A stretch of DNA of 64,000 nt, taken from the NCBI RefSeq assembly GCF_040580765.1, contig NZ_CP158687.1:372001-436000 (forward strand), read 5' to 3'. The position numbers and the translations under genes were made by a program. This DNA comes from Lentibacter algarum. GTDB lineage: Bacteria; Pseudomonadota; Alphaproteobacteria; Rhodobacterales; Rhodobacteraceae. This document shows positions 52,851 to 61,460 of this stretch, piece after piece; position 1 is the first letter of the stretch; each line of letters opens with the position of its first letter. The notes under the pieces were generated by a model. It was not told the origin of the DNA and searched no databases. It was given only the letters and a program-made list of their open reading frames with translations.

Positions 52851-54766
52851 TGATCTTGCCCTTCGCTCGTTGCCGCTTCTTCATCGGCTTGATCTGTGGT
52901 GTCTGATGCACCAGTTTGCTCTTCGCTTTCAAGCGTTGTTTCTGTTTCCGCAATGGGTTCTGGGCGTACCAGGGTGATTTCAATACGGCGGTTGGCTTCG
53001 CGGCCTTCTTCTGTGTCGTTTGACGCGATGGGCTTGGTCTCGCCATAGCCTTCGGCGGTGAAGCTGCTCGTTGCGACGCGTCTGTCGCGCAGAGCGTTCA
53101 ATACCGCGAGCGCGCGCGACTTGGACAGCGCTTCGTTCATGGTTTCACGGCCTTGGCTATCCGTATGGCCAGCTATTTCCATTCTCAGTTCTGTACAGTT
53201 TCCGAGAACTTCGCTGATTTCATCCAGTGTCCCGAGCGAGGTGGCATCGACTGTATCGCTTCCTGGCTCGAACGTTATTTTGCGCACTTTCAGAATTTCG
53301 GCGATTTTGGCTTCACATTCATCTGGTGTGAGCATGCTTGCCACAGGGTCAAGCTTTTCGAGATATGTGACTTCAACCGAAAAACGGGAACCTTCGCCAA
53401 GCTTGTCAGACAAAAGCTTGCTGATGTCAGAGCGAGCGCTTTTGCTGCCTGTGTTGCCAGTGACGGTTATGTCTTCAGCCGTCACGCGCGCTGAACCGTT
53501 CGAAAGAAGCGAGAGTGCCTCAAGGCCGGAGAGGACCCGCAGTGGCCAATCTCCCGGCAAGGCTTCGTCTGTGCGCGCGCGGTTGCTCACTGTGGCGCTT
53601 CCAAACCGAGCTATGGCAAAGCTCTCGGCAGTTTGCGCAACAATTTCGTCGTTCAGTCGCCCGTTGAGTTGCACCAGCCCTTCGGGGCTCAGCGTGGCTA
53701 CAAATTCCGCAGGGCCTTGGCTGGGATCAGACGGATCGGGCGTGAGCACTGCGTGCAATGCAAAGACATCAGGTAAGCTATTTTCAAGAGCGCCTACAAT
53801 GCGGTCAAACTCGCGCTGATCTGTTCCGGGCGGCGATATAAGCGTTACATCTGCGTCTGAAAACGTGACGGACCCGCCTTTTAGCTCTGCAATCGCCGCA
53901 ATTGACATGGCAGCAGCATCGGCCCAGTTGGGCGAAGGCACGCCAAGCCCGATGCGGCAGTCTAGATCGCCTTCAATGCCCGCCTTGCGCGCGGCTCCCA
54001 CAATTTTTGATCGGCCTTCTTCGGTATGCGCCGAACAGGTGTCAAACCTTGGGCCAGCCTCGTCTTGCAGGAAGCGCAGCGTAAACGGTGTGATGACGGG
54101 ACGAGGCGAGGAAATATCAAAGCTAACACGCAGTCCAGAGGGAACCTCACGCTTCAGGCGGGCTTCTACTTTGAGTTTGCGCTCTTCGCTCTCAGCCATC
54201 GCCGTGATTGTCACACGAAGGGCATCTATCGAAATCTTGGAGCGCGGTAGCGCCTCTAGCGCTTCAAGGCCAAAATCAACGGCGTTGTCCCAGCCATCAG
54301 GAATATCATAGTCCGCGCTTTCGAGCAGGTCGGCGATTTCATCATCGTTTGAAATACGGCTAAGGCGCTGAAGGAGATCAGCGCGGTCCGCACCTGTTGG
54401 AATGAGGCCAATGAGGGAAACTTCGTCCTCGTTGCGCAAAATTTCTATGGAGAAACGTGGTGCTGCGAGTGCGGCGAGCGCTTCGACGTCCATCTCATCA
54501 ATTACGCGGGCGGCATCAACGACTGTGCCGGCAGTGCTTATTGCAAGAAAGCGACTGGCTTCTGACGGTGCAGTCCCCGTTAGCACCACTTGTAGCCCGT
54601 CTGCATAGACTTCTGCCCATGTGAGAGACTTTGTGTCCAGCGACTGGCGGACGCTGTACTCAGATGTTTCTTCAACAAGGGTCACCGCAAAGCGCGCGGC
54701 TATCAGGCTCAACAAAGCGGCACTCGCAAAAGTACCGGCAAGTATAAGTATGGATGATACGCGCAT
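52847..54766 (-). CDS. OmpA-family protein with BON-like repeats
   Basis: A 639-residue envelope protein. It has an N-terminal TM or signal segment (residues 4-28), several BON-like repeat segments of about 70-80 residues each and a C-terminal OmpA/MotB domain (about 500-610, with RIEITL and the peptidoglycan-binding NRRIEI region, preceded by MEIAGHTDSQGRE). The final 25 residues are acidic and low complexity. Related roseobacter proteins are annotated as OmpA-family outer-membrane proteins. Function is probably peptidoglycan anchoring. Confidence 0.85.
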   Translation of the reverse strand: MRVSSILILAGTFASAALLSLIAARFAVTLVEETSEYSVRQSLDTKSLTWAEVYADGLQVVLTGTAPSEASRFLAISTAGTVVDAARVIDEMDVEALAALAAPRFSIEILRNEDEVSLIGLIPTGADRADLLQRLSRISNDDEIADLLESADYDIPDGWDNAVDFGLEALEALPRSKISIDALRVTITAMAESEERKLKVEARLKREVPSGLRVSFDISSPRPVITPFTLRFLQDEAGPRFDTCSAHTEEGRSKIVGAARKAGIEGDLDCRIGLGVPSPNWADAAAMSIAAIAELKGGSVTFSDADVTLISPPGTDQREFDRIVGALENSLPDVFALHAVLTPDPSDPSQGPAEFVATLSPEGLVQLNGRLNDEIVAQTAESFAIARFGSATVSNRARTDEALPGDWPLRVLSGLEALSLLSNGSARVTAEDITVTGNTGSKSARSDISKLLSDKLGEGSRFSVEVTYLEKLDPVASMLTPDECEAKIAEILKVRKITFEPGSDTVDATSLGTLDEISEVLGNCTELRMEIAGHTDSQGRETMNEALSKSRALAVLNALRDRRVATSSFTAEGYGETKPIASNDTEEGREANRRIEITLVRPEPIAETETTLESEEQTGASDTTDQADEEAATSEGQDQ

Positions 54767-54824
54767 AAGACCTATTTTCAGCGGTTACCCGATCTCTCTT
54801 AAGGGGTGAAATCAGGGGTTTCAA

Positions 54825-55796
54825 TCAAACTAAAAGCGCGACGGCGAAAAACAGCAGAGGGATCAAACCAGCATCGCGGTTTGAACGGAAGAGTTTTATC
54901 AATTTGGTACTGTCGTCTGGGTCAAAGTTGTTGAGCTGCCAAAGCATGTGCCAGCCCATCACGCAGGCTCCTACAAGGGCAATCACGAGCGCAATCGGAC
55001 CGCTTGCGCTGCCCAGCATTGCGCCGAGGATGGCAATGCCTAGGAGCGTCACTGTAGCGGCGAGAAAACGCGCGAGCCACATTGGGCTTTGGGTTCCGAA
55101 AAGTCGGGCTGTCGACTTGATCCCGATGAGGGCGTCATCTTCAGTGTCTTGGTGGGCATAGATTGTATCGTAGAAAAGGGTCCAGACGATTCCTGCGACA
55201 TATAGGTAAAGCGCTGGGGCTTCGAGCGCGCCACGGTGAGCTGTCCACGCGAGCAGTGCTCCCCAGTTGAACGCGAGGCCCAAGAACACCTGTGGCCACC
55301 ATGTGAAACGCTTGGCGAAGGGGTAAATGGCGACGGGGACGAGGGCCAGAACACCAAGGAAAACCGCAGCTGTGTTGAATGTCAGCAGGATGCCAAACGC
55401 GATCAGCGCTTGGAAACACATCCAAACAGCGGCTTGGCGAGCGGTCACCTGACCAGACGGGATGGGCCGTGAACGGGTACGCTCCACGGCGCCGTCAAAG
55501 TCGCGGTCCGTTATGTCGTTCCATGTGCAGCCAGCGCCGCGCATGAGAAATGCACCCGCGGCACATGCGACGAAGATCCAAAGGTCATGCCATGTGACGA
55601 CGCGGTCATGGAGCATGGCGAGCAGCAAGCCCCACCAGCAGGGAATCAGCAAAAGCCAAGTGCCAATGGGCCTGTCCGCGCGGGACAGGCGCAAGTAGGG
55701 CCGCGTGCGAAGTGGCGCATAGCTGTCGACCCAGTTTCCTTTGACGGCGTCCGAAACCTGTCCGTTCTGCTCTGGCGTATTCTTGTCGCTGCTCAT
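54825..55796 (-). CDS. ubiA: 4-hydroxybenzoate polyprenyltransferase
   Basis: A 323-residue prenyltransferase for ubiquinone synthesis in the inner membrane. The start at 55796 (MSSDKNTPEQNG) is preferred to a long upstream ORF that overlaps rsmE. The first Asp-rich motif is NDITDRDFD, with the second (YDTIYAHQDTEDD) further on. About eight to nine helices are present. It diverges from rsmE with only 12 nt between start codons. Confidence 0.94.
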   Translation of the reverse strand: MSSDKNTPEQNGQVSDAVKGNWVDSYAPLRTRPYLRLSRADRPIGTWLLLIPCWWGLLLAMLHDRVVTWHDLWIFVACAAGAFLMRGAGCTWNDITDRDFDGAVERTRSRPIPSGQVTARQAAVWMCFQALIAFGILLTFNTAAVFLGVLALVPVAIYPFAKRFTWWPQVFLGLAFNWGALLAWTAHRGALEAPALYLYVAGIVWTLFYDTIYAHQDTEDDALIGIKSTARLFGTQSPMWLARFLAATVTLLGIAILGAMLGSASGPIALVIALVGACVMGWHMLWQLNNFDPDDSTKLIKLFRSNRDAGLIPLLFFAVALLV

Positions 55797-55808
55797 ATGT
55801 TTTGGCCT

Positions 55809-56543
55809 ATGACAGATGTGAAGATCAGATTGTTTGTAGATCACCCGCTGGGGGCGGGGCAATCGCTGGCTTTGGATAAAGCGCAGTCGCACTATCTTTT
55901 TGGCGTGATGCGCCAGCAGGTTGGGGCGAAGATTGCTGTGTTCAATGGCTGTGATGGTGAGTGGCTGGCCGAGGTCAGTGAGGCAAGCAAACGGGGCGGT
56001 GTTTTGCTCTGCAAGGCGCAGCGGGGGCCACAGGTCAATCCGCCTGATCTTTGGCTTCTCTTCGCGCCGATCAAGAAGACGCGCACGGACTTTATTGTCG
56101 AGAAAGCTGCCGAGATGGGCGCTGCCCGGATTATGCCTGTGCAGACTGACTTTACCAATGCGGAGCGGATCAGGCAGGACCGTTTGCAAGCACATGCGCT
56201 TGAAGCAGCAGAGCAGTGTGGCGGCACATTTGTGCCTGAAGTGACTGACTTAACCAAGCTTTCAGCGCTCCTTGATGCATGGCCCACAGAGCGCAAGCTG
56301 ATGTTTTGCGATGAGGCTATTGCAGGGCAAGCGGGGGCACAGGAAACATTGGAGTCGGCAGGAGCCGGGCCTTGGGCTGTGTTGATTGGGCCAGAGGGGG
56401 GCTTCTCTCAGTCTGAACGCGCACGACTGCATTCTGCCGAGTTTGCCCATCCTGTGAGCCTCGGGCCACGGATATTGCGGGCCGATACGGCTGCGGTTGC
56501 TGCGCTCACGGTCTGGCAGCAGGCCTTGGGGGATTGGGCATGA
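55809..56543 (+). CDS. rsmE: 16S rRNA (uracil-1498-N3)-methyltransferase
   Basis: A 244-residue SPOUT methyltransferase. The start at 55809 (MTDVKIRLFVDHPL) gives the normal N-terminus. Conserved features are SHYLFGVMRQQ in the PUA-like region, KKTRTDFIVEKAAEMG and the knotted end LIGPEGGFSQSE and LGPRILRADTA. It methylates U1498 in the decoding centre using SAM. The stop overlaps the next gene by ATGA. Confidence 0.95.
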   Translation: MTDVKIRLFVDHPLGAGQSLALDKAQSHYLFGVMRQQVGAKIAVFNGCDGEWLAEVSEASKRGGVLLCKAQRGPQVNPPDLWLLFAPIKKTRTDFIVEKAAEMGAARIMPVQTDFTNAERIRQDRLQAHALEAAEQCGGTFVPEVTDLTKLSALLDAWPTERKLMFCDEAIAGQAGAQETLESAGAGPWAVLIGPEGGFSQSERARLHSAEFAHPVSLGPRILRADTAAVAALTVWQQALGDWA

Positions 56544-57079
56544 GCTTTATCAGGCCTGAGGCCGCAAAATTCCTGAGTAAATACAAAGAAGTATTGCTTG
56601 CGGGGGCGGTCTTTGGGCTTGGGGCGTATTGGGCGATTTTCTCTTTTGGGCTTCTGCCATGGCTTGGCTATATCGTCATGGGTGTGTCGGGGTTGTTGCT
56701 TTTTTCCTTTTTACAACGAGCGTGGTTTGCCCGTGGGGATGGCGGGCGCGGCTTTGTCGAGGTGGACGAGGGCCAAATAAGCTATTTCGCGCCCGACAGT
56801 GGTGGGATGATTGCGGTGCGTGAGCTGTCTGAACTGAGCTATGATGCGCGCCCAAACCCGCCTGTCTGGACCCTGAGCCAAGCTGGGCTGCCTGATCTTG
56901 TTATCCCTGTAAACGCAAAGGGCGCTGCACAGCTTTTTGACGCTTTTGCAGCGCTTCCTGGTCTTTCGGCGGATCGACTTCTGACCGCACAACGCGGCGC
57001 GAAGGATCACGCACGCGTCATTTGGCGAAAAGATGCGCTGCTGCGCATTGACACCCCGCGTCCACGGCTGCACTCCTAA
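56540..57079 (+). CDS. Conserved membrane protein, unknown function
   Basis: A 179-residue protein, start ATG 56540. Two TM helices cover residues 18-36 and 39-58. A soluble domain of about 115 residues follows, with the block EVDEGQISYFAPDSGGMIAVRELSELSYD. It resembles uncharacterised roseobacter membrane proteins. Translationally coupled to rsmE. No function assigned. Confidence 0.8.
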   Translation: MSFIRPEAAKFLSKYKEVLLAGAVFGLGAYWAIFSFGLLPWLGYIVMGVSGLLLFSFLQRAWFARGDGGRGFVEVDEGQISYFAPDSGGMIAVRELSELSYDARPNPPVWTLSQAGLPDLVIPVNAKGAAQLFDAFAALPGLSADRLLTAQRGAKDHARVIWRKDALLRIDTPRPRLHS

Positions 57080-57109
57080 CGCCTCACGCGAACACATCGG
57101 AGCGAACAC

Positions 57110-58480
57110 ATGTCTATTCCTCAGTCCGGCGGCGGCCCGATCGAACACCACTCACAATTGGCTGAATATATGGCCGAGGGGTGTAAACCCAAGAGTGACT
57201 GGAAAATCGGAACGGAACACGAGAAGTTTGGCTACTGTAAGGACAGTCTCTTGCCAATTCCTTACGAGGGGGAGCGTTCGGTGCGCGCCGTGCTGGAAGG
57301 CTTGCAGCAAAAGCATGGCTGGAACCCAGTGTTTGAAGGTGAAAATATTGTTGGATTAGAAAAGGATGGGGCCAATGTGAGCCTTGAGCCCGGGGGGCAA
57401 CTTGAGCTTTCTGGTGCGCCTTTGGACACCATCCACCAGACCTGTGACGAGGTGAATATCCACCTCAAAGAAGTTAAAGACATTGCTGATGCTGTTGGTG
57501 TCGGCTTTATCGGGCTTGGTGCAGCGCCAATCTGGACTCATGAGCAGATGCCGCTCATGCCCAAGGGCCGCTACAAGCTCATGAACGATTATATGCAAAA
57601 AGTTGGCACCATGGGCCGCGATATGATGCGGCGCACCTGCACCGTGCAGGTGAACCTTGATTTTGCCTCCGAGGCGGACATGGTCAAGAAGATGCGCGCC
57701 GCGATTGCGCTTCAGCCTGTGGCGACGGCGCTCTTTGCCAACTCGCCGTTTTTTGAAGGCAAACCGAATGGCCACAAAAGCTGGCGTAGCCGTGTCTGGC
57801 GCGATCTGGATGCTGCGCGTACAGGGATGGTTCCGTTTGTGTTTGAAGAGGGCTTCGGCTTTGAGCGCTGGGTGGAATACGCACTCGATGTGCCGATGTA
57901 TTTTGTCTATCGTGATGGCAAGTATATCAATGCGTTAGGCCAGTCTTTCCGCGATTTTCTCAAGGGCGAGTTGCCTGCTCTTCCCGGTGAAACGCCAACG
58001 CTGTCTGACTGGGCGGATCACCTGACCACACTCTTTCCAGAGGCGCGGATCAAGAAGTATATGGAGATGCGCGGGGCCGATGGCGGACCGTGGCGCAGGC
58101 TTTGTGCGCTGCCTGCTTTCTGGGTCGGTCTTATGTACGACGAGAGCGCCTTGGATGCCGCCTTGGACCTGACCAAAGGCTGGGATGTGGAGACACGTGA
58201 AGCGCTGCGTGTGGCCTCGTCTGAGCACGGCCTTCATGCGGAAACACATGGCGTGAAGATGTATGATCTTGCGCGCGAAGTTGTGAAAATTTCTGAGGCT
58301 GGATTGAAGGCGCGTGGCCGTGAGGGCGCGGGTGGGATGATTCCAGATGAGACCCATTTCCTGAGTGCTTTGCAGGAGTCGCTTGAAAGCGGTGAAGTCC
58401 CTGCGGATGAGCTTTTGCGCCGTTACAAGAGCGATTGGGGCGGTGATGTGAGCCGAATTTACGCCGATTATTCTTATTGA
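57110..58480 (+). CDS. gshA: Glutamate-cysteine ligase (plant-type)
   Basis: A 456-residue GCL of the plant/alphaproteobacterial class, which makes gamma-glutamylcysteine, the first step of glutathione synthesis. Blocks KIGTEHEKFGY, VSLEPGGQLELSGAPLDTIHQTC and MRRTCTVQVNLDFASEADMVKK are diagnostic, as is YALDVPMYFVYRDGKYI. It ends at an unusual GC-dyad terminator. GGAG precedes the ATG by 9 nt. Confidence 0.95.
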   Translation: MSIPQSGGGPIEHHSQLAEYMAEGCKPKSDWKIGTEHEKFGYCKDSLLPIPYEGERSVRAVLEGLQQKHGWNPVFEGENIVGLEKDGANVSLEPGGQLELSGAPLDTIHQTCDEVNIHLKEVKDIADAVGVGFIGLGAAPIWTHEQMPLMPKGRYKLMNDYMQKVGTMGRDMMRRTCTVQVNLDFASEADMVKKMRAAIALQPVATALFANSPFFEGKPNGHKSWRSRVWRDLDAARTGMVPFVFEEGFGFERWVEYALDVPMYFVYRDGKYINALGQSFRDFLKGELPALPGETPTLSDWADHLTTLFPEARIKKYMEMRGADGGPWRRLCALPAFWVGLMYDESALDAALDLTKGWDVETREALRVASSEHGLHAETHGVKMYDLAREVVKISEAGLKARGREGAGGMIPDETHFLSALQESLESGEVPADELLRRYKSDWGGDVSRIYADYSY

Positions 58481-58662
58481 TTAAGGCAGCGTTCAAGCTG
58501 GTTAACGGCGTGCTGCTCTCCCAAAATCGGGGGGGTGATATGCGTGCACAACCCGTGCACATAGCGTGCACCGCCTGAATTGCACTTTTGTTAAGAGAAA
58601 ATTAGTCAACGCACCGTTCGGTGCTGTCAGGGGTGTGCAAGTTTTGCACGCCCCTTTCTGTT
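58481..58662. other. Intergenic region with phased CGTGCAC repeats (182 nt)
   Basis: The gap between the convergent gshA and plsY genes has three CGTGCAC copies (58543-58549, 58554-58560, 58565-58571), each 11 nt apart, about one helical turn. A TTGCAC follows at 58580-58585. The terminator at 58630 contains GTGCAA-GTT-TTGCAC. A protein bound to direct repeats is possible. Confidence 0.5.
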
Positions 58663-58664
58663 TT
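58630..58664 (+). terminator. Terminator after gshA
   Basis: GGGG-T-GTGCAA (58630-58640) pairs with TTGCAC-G-CCCC (58644-58654), with GTT loop, followed by TTTCTGTTTT. The same GTGCAA/TTGCAC half-sites occur in the region upstream. Confidence 0.75.
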
Positions 58665-59271
58665 ACTTTTTGCCGCCGAATTTTGGCTCCGTGCCTGCGC
58701 GGAGGCGGTCGATGTTGGCTCGGTGGGTGAAGAACACCAGCACTGTCAGGGCAATGCCGAGCAGCAGGAGCTGATGCGCGCCAAGTGCGGCCATCCAGAC
58801 CGTTGAGGCGCTTGCGGCAGCGACAGCAGCGAGCGAGGAGATCCGCCAGATTGCGAAGGCCAAGAGCCATGTCGCGCAGACGGCGAGGCCCACAGCCCAG
58901 TTGAGCGCAAGTATTAGCCCAATGAATGTGGCGACGCCTTTACCGCCCTTGAAGCGCAGCCAAATGGGGAAGCAATGACCGAGGAACGCCATCAGGCCCG
59001 CAAGCTGGGCCGCGTCTTCGCCTGCCATAGCGCGGGCAAGGAGCACAGCGACTGCTGCTTTGCCGCCATCCAGCAGAAGCGTGAGCAACGCGGCGGTCTT
59101 GTTGCCTGTGCGCAAGACATTGGTTGCGCCGATATTGCCCGAACCGATGGCGCGCAGATCTCCGAGGTTCATCACGCGAGAGATCAAGACGCCGAAGGGC
59201 ACGGAGCCGAAGAGATAGCCGATGAGGGCCCAGAGGGCGAGAACAAGGGCGGAGTGTTCGATGAGGGGCAT
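58663..59271 (-). CDS. plsY: Acyl-phosphate glycerol-3-phosphate acyltransferase
   Basis: A 202-residue membrane protein with five helices, transferring acyl groups from acyl phosphate to glycerol-3-phosphate. The motifs GSVPFGVLISR, GSGNIGATNVLRTGNK (near residues 42-57) and FKGGKGVATFIG are the three PlsY signatures. It overlaps the pyrC stop by one base. Confidence 0.95.
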   Translation of the reverse strand: MPLIEHSALVLALWALIGYLFGSVPFGVLISRVMNLGDLRAIGSGNIGATNVLRTGNKTAALLTLLLDGGKAAVAVLLARAMAGEDAAQLAGLMAFLGHCFPIWLRFKGGKGVATFIGLILALNWAVGLAVCATWLLAFAIWRISSLAAVAAASASTVWMAALGAHQLLLLGIALTVLVFFTHRANIDRLRAGTEPKFGGKK

Positions 59272-60539
59272 CAGCCGAAGACCTTTTTACCAGCGACATA
59301 AGTTGCCACGACTTTACCTTGCAGGCGCTGGCCGTCAAAGGGCGTGTTTTTGGACTTTGACAAAAGCGTGGTGCGATCAAGCACGAAGGGCTTGTTTGGG
59401 TCAAAGAGCATCAGATCTGCGGGGGCGCCTTTGCTTAGGCGGCCAGAGGCGAGCTGAAGCCGCTTGGCCGGGTTGAGCGCGAGCGCGCGGAAGAGTTGCG
59501 CCAGCGTGAGGCTGCCGGCGTGAACAAGGCGCAGGGCGGCGGGTAGAAGTGTCTCTAGTGCAACCGCGCCAGAAGCGGCCTCGGCATAGGGCAGGCGCTT
59601 GCTCTCTTCATCTTGAGGTGTGTGCATCGAACTGATCGTGTCGATGAGGCCGCTTGCGAGGGCCTCGACTGTGGCGAGACGGTCATCCTCAGAGCGCAAG
59701 GGCGGCTTCAATTTAAAGAAGGTGCGGTAGTCAGCAACGTCTAGCTCATTGAGCGTGAGATGGTGAATCGAGGTGCCTGCGGTGATATCAAGGCCGTTGC
59801 GCTTTGCGCGCTCAAGCGCGGGCAAGGCGCGGGCTGTTGTGATCTGATCCGCGTGGTAGCGCGCGCCTGTCATCTCAAGGAGCGCGATGTCACGATCAAG
59901 GCCCATGCGCTCCGCCATGGGCGAGACGGAGGGCAGGCCACGAAGCGTTGCGAACTTGCCAGAGGTGACGGCGGCACCTGCGGAGAGGATCGGCTCTTGG
60001 GGGTGTGCTATGACGAGCGCACCGAGGGAGCGGGCGTATGTCAGCGCGCGCTGGAAGACTTTGGTGTTGGTCACGACGGCGTCGCAATCGGAAAAGCCCA
60101 CAGCGCCTGCGTCCATCAGGAAGCCGATCTCTGTCATTTCTCGGCCCTCGCGCCCCTTTGTGAGCGCGGCGAGGGGGAGGACATTGACGGCGCTGTCTTC
60201 ATTGGCGCGGCGTTTGACAAACTCGAGCGCTTCGGGCGTGTCGATCGCGGGGGAGGTATCAGGGCGGATGGCCATTGTTGTGACCCCACCAGCGGCTGCA
60301 GCGCGGGCGGCTGATGCATAGCTCTCTTTATGGCGCTCGCCCGGCTCGCCGACTTTGACACCGATGTCGACAATCCCTGGGGCGAGGCAGAGGCCATTGC
60401 AATCAATTGTTTCGTCAGCTTGGGGTGGCTCGCCCTGACCTGTTGCGGCGATTGCGCCATTCTGCACAAGGAGCCAGCCTGTGCCCTCGGTTTGGGCCTC
60501 GGGGTCGATGAGCTTTGCGTTGGTGAAGAGGGTTTTCAT
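59271..60539 (-). CDS. pyrC: Dihydroorotase
   Basis: A 422-residue amidohydrolase that cyclises carbamoyl aspartate to dihydroorotate. It is of the PyrC/allantoinase type I with about the normal 420-430 length. However, the expected DxHxH zinc motif near residue 56 reads DIGVKVGEPGER, so the two metal-binding His are missing. This matches the PyrX-like, catalytically inactive branch that in other bacteria partners with PyrB. Another PyrC may exist elsewhere. It lies downstream of pyrB with two membrane genes between. Confidence 0.85.
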   Translation of the reverse strand: MKTLFTNAKLIDPEAQTEGTGWLLVQNGAIAATGQGEPPQADETIDCNGLCLAPGIVDIGVKVGEPGERHKESYASAARAAAAGGVTTMAIRPDTSPAIDTPEALEFVKRRANEDSAVNVLPLAALTKGREGREMTEIGFLMDAGAVGFSDCDAVVTNTKVFQRALTYARSLGALVIAHPQEPILSAGAAVTSGKFATLRGLPSVSPMAERMGLDRDIALLEMTGARYHADQITTARALPALERAKRNGLDITAGTSIHHLTLNELDVADYRTFFKLKPPLRSEDDRLATVEALASGLIDTISSMHTPQDEESKRLPYAEAASGAVALETLLPAALRLVHAGSLTLAQLFRALALNPAKRLQLASGRLSKGAPADLMLFDPNKPFVLDRTTLLSKSKNTPFDGQRLQGKVVATYVAGKKVFG

Positions 60540-60540
60540 A

Positions 60541-60951
60541 TTAGCTCCTTGCGCTCAGCGCAGCGTCGCGGGTCTTTAGGATGAGGCTCGCGCCTGCGGC
60601 GGGGTCGGCTTGGTATTTGATCAGGTATTTGTCGCCCGTTTGGGTAACGACTTGCAGGGCGGAGAGCATAGTGCGGGCTTCAGCGACATTGGCGAGCGGG
60701 ATCACGCGCTCGTCGGGGCCGATGAGCTTTGTGTCGCTCAGTTTCCAGACCATGCCGAGCTGTTCGCTCATCGCGTAAGCGCCGCGCGCGCCAATGGCGA
60801 GGACGGAGCCGACGATGCCTGTCCAAGGATGGGGATTGCCGACATAGAAGAGCACACCTGACAGGAGCAACGAACCGAGGGCCGCGAGCAGGATATGCTC
60901 TCGGATGTAGGTGCTGCGGGCTGGTGGGAAGCTTGCGATGATCTGGCTCAT
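60541..60951 (-). CDS. Membrane protein with PH-like domain, paralogue of its neighbour
   Basis: A 136-residue protein with two TM helices (about 18-36 and 40-60) and a C-terminal soluble domain. The segment VIPLANVAEARTMLSALQ aligns with the neighbour's [18 protein letters not shown], followed by VTQTGDKYLIKYQADP versus [15 protein letters not shown], showing they are paralogues. The domain resembles bacterial PH-like domains. Unknown function. It sits between pyrC and its paralogue, with ATGA overlap to the upstream gene. Confidence 0.75.
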   Translation of the reverse strand: MSQIIASFPPARSTYIREHILLAALGSLLLSGVLFYVGNPHPWTGIVGSVLAIGARGAYAMSEQLGMVWKLSDTKLIGPDERVIPLANVAEARTMLSALQVVTQTGDKYLIKYQADPAAGASLILKTRDAALSARS

Positions 60952-61460
60952 GAGTTGGCTTCCTCAGCGGTGGGGATATCAGCTTCGTCGGCGATTGTGC
61001 CCATGAGGGCGAGGCGGGCGATGTCGATATCGCGCTCGATGGCGCGGGGGTTGGTGAGGTATTTCATTAGCACAGATTGACCTGTTTCAAGATCGAGGCG
61101 CAGGTTTTTGTAGAGTTTGCGCTGGGTGGCGTGGATGTCGGCGAGATTGACGGCGGCGTTCTGCTCGGGGGCGTTGCCGTTTTCGTAAATGAGGCGAAGC
61201 GATGTTAGGTGCCAGACATCGGCGCGGTGGTTGAGCCAGCTTGTATAGTCATCAAAGATGAAGGCGGAGAAGACTGTCGTGAAGCCCATGATTGGCAGCC
61301 AGTATTCGGGCGGCAGTCCGATGAGCGGGCCGAAAACCACAGCGGTCAGAAAGCCGATGATAAGGCTGCGCTGCACAAAGACCCAAATGTCGGGCTGGTA
61401 TGTGCCAAGGAAGGCCTCGTCATCCAGAAGGGTTGTGACAGGGACGGGCTGCTCAGACAT
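60948..61460 (-). CDS. Membrane protein with PH-like domain, paralogue of its neighbour
   Basis: A 170-residue protein, larger paralogue of 60541-60951. TM helices lie near 29-47 and 52-70, followed by the PH-like segment (about 100-150). It starts 8 nt inside the end of pyrB and ends in an ATGA overlap with the next gene, so translation of all is linked. Function unknown. Confidence 0.75.
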   Translation of the reverse strand: MSEQPVPVTTLLDDEAFLGTYQPDIWVFVQRSLIIGFLTAVVFGPLIGLPPEYWLPIMGFTTVFSAFIFDDYTSWLNHRADVWHLTSLRLIYENGNAPEQNAAVNLADIHATQRKLYKNLRLDLETGQSVLMKYLTNPRAIERDIDIARLALMGTIADEADIPTAEEANS

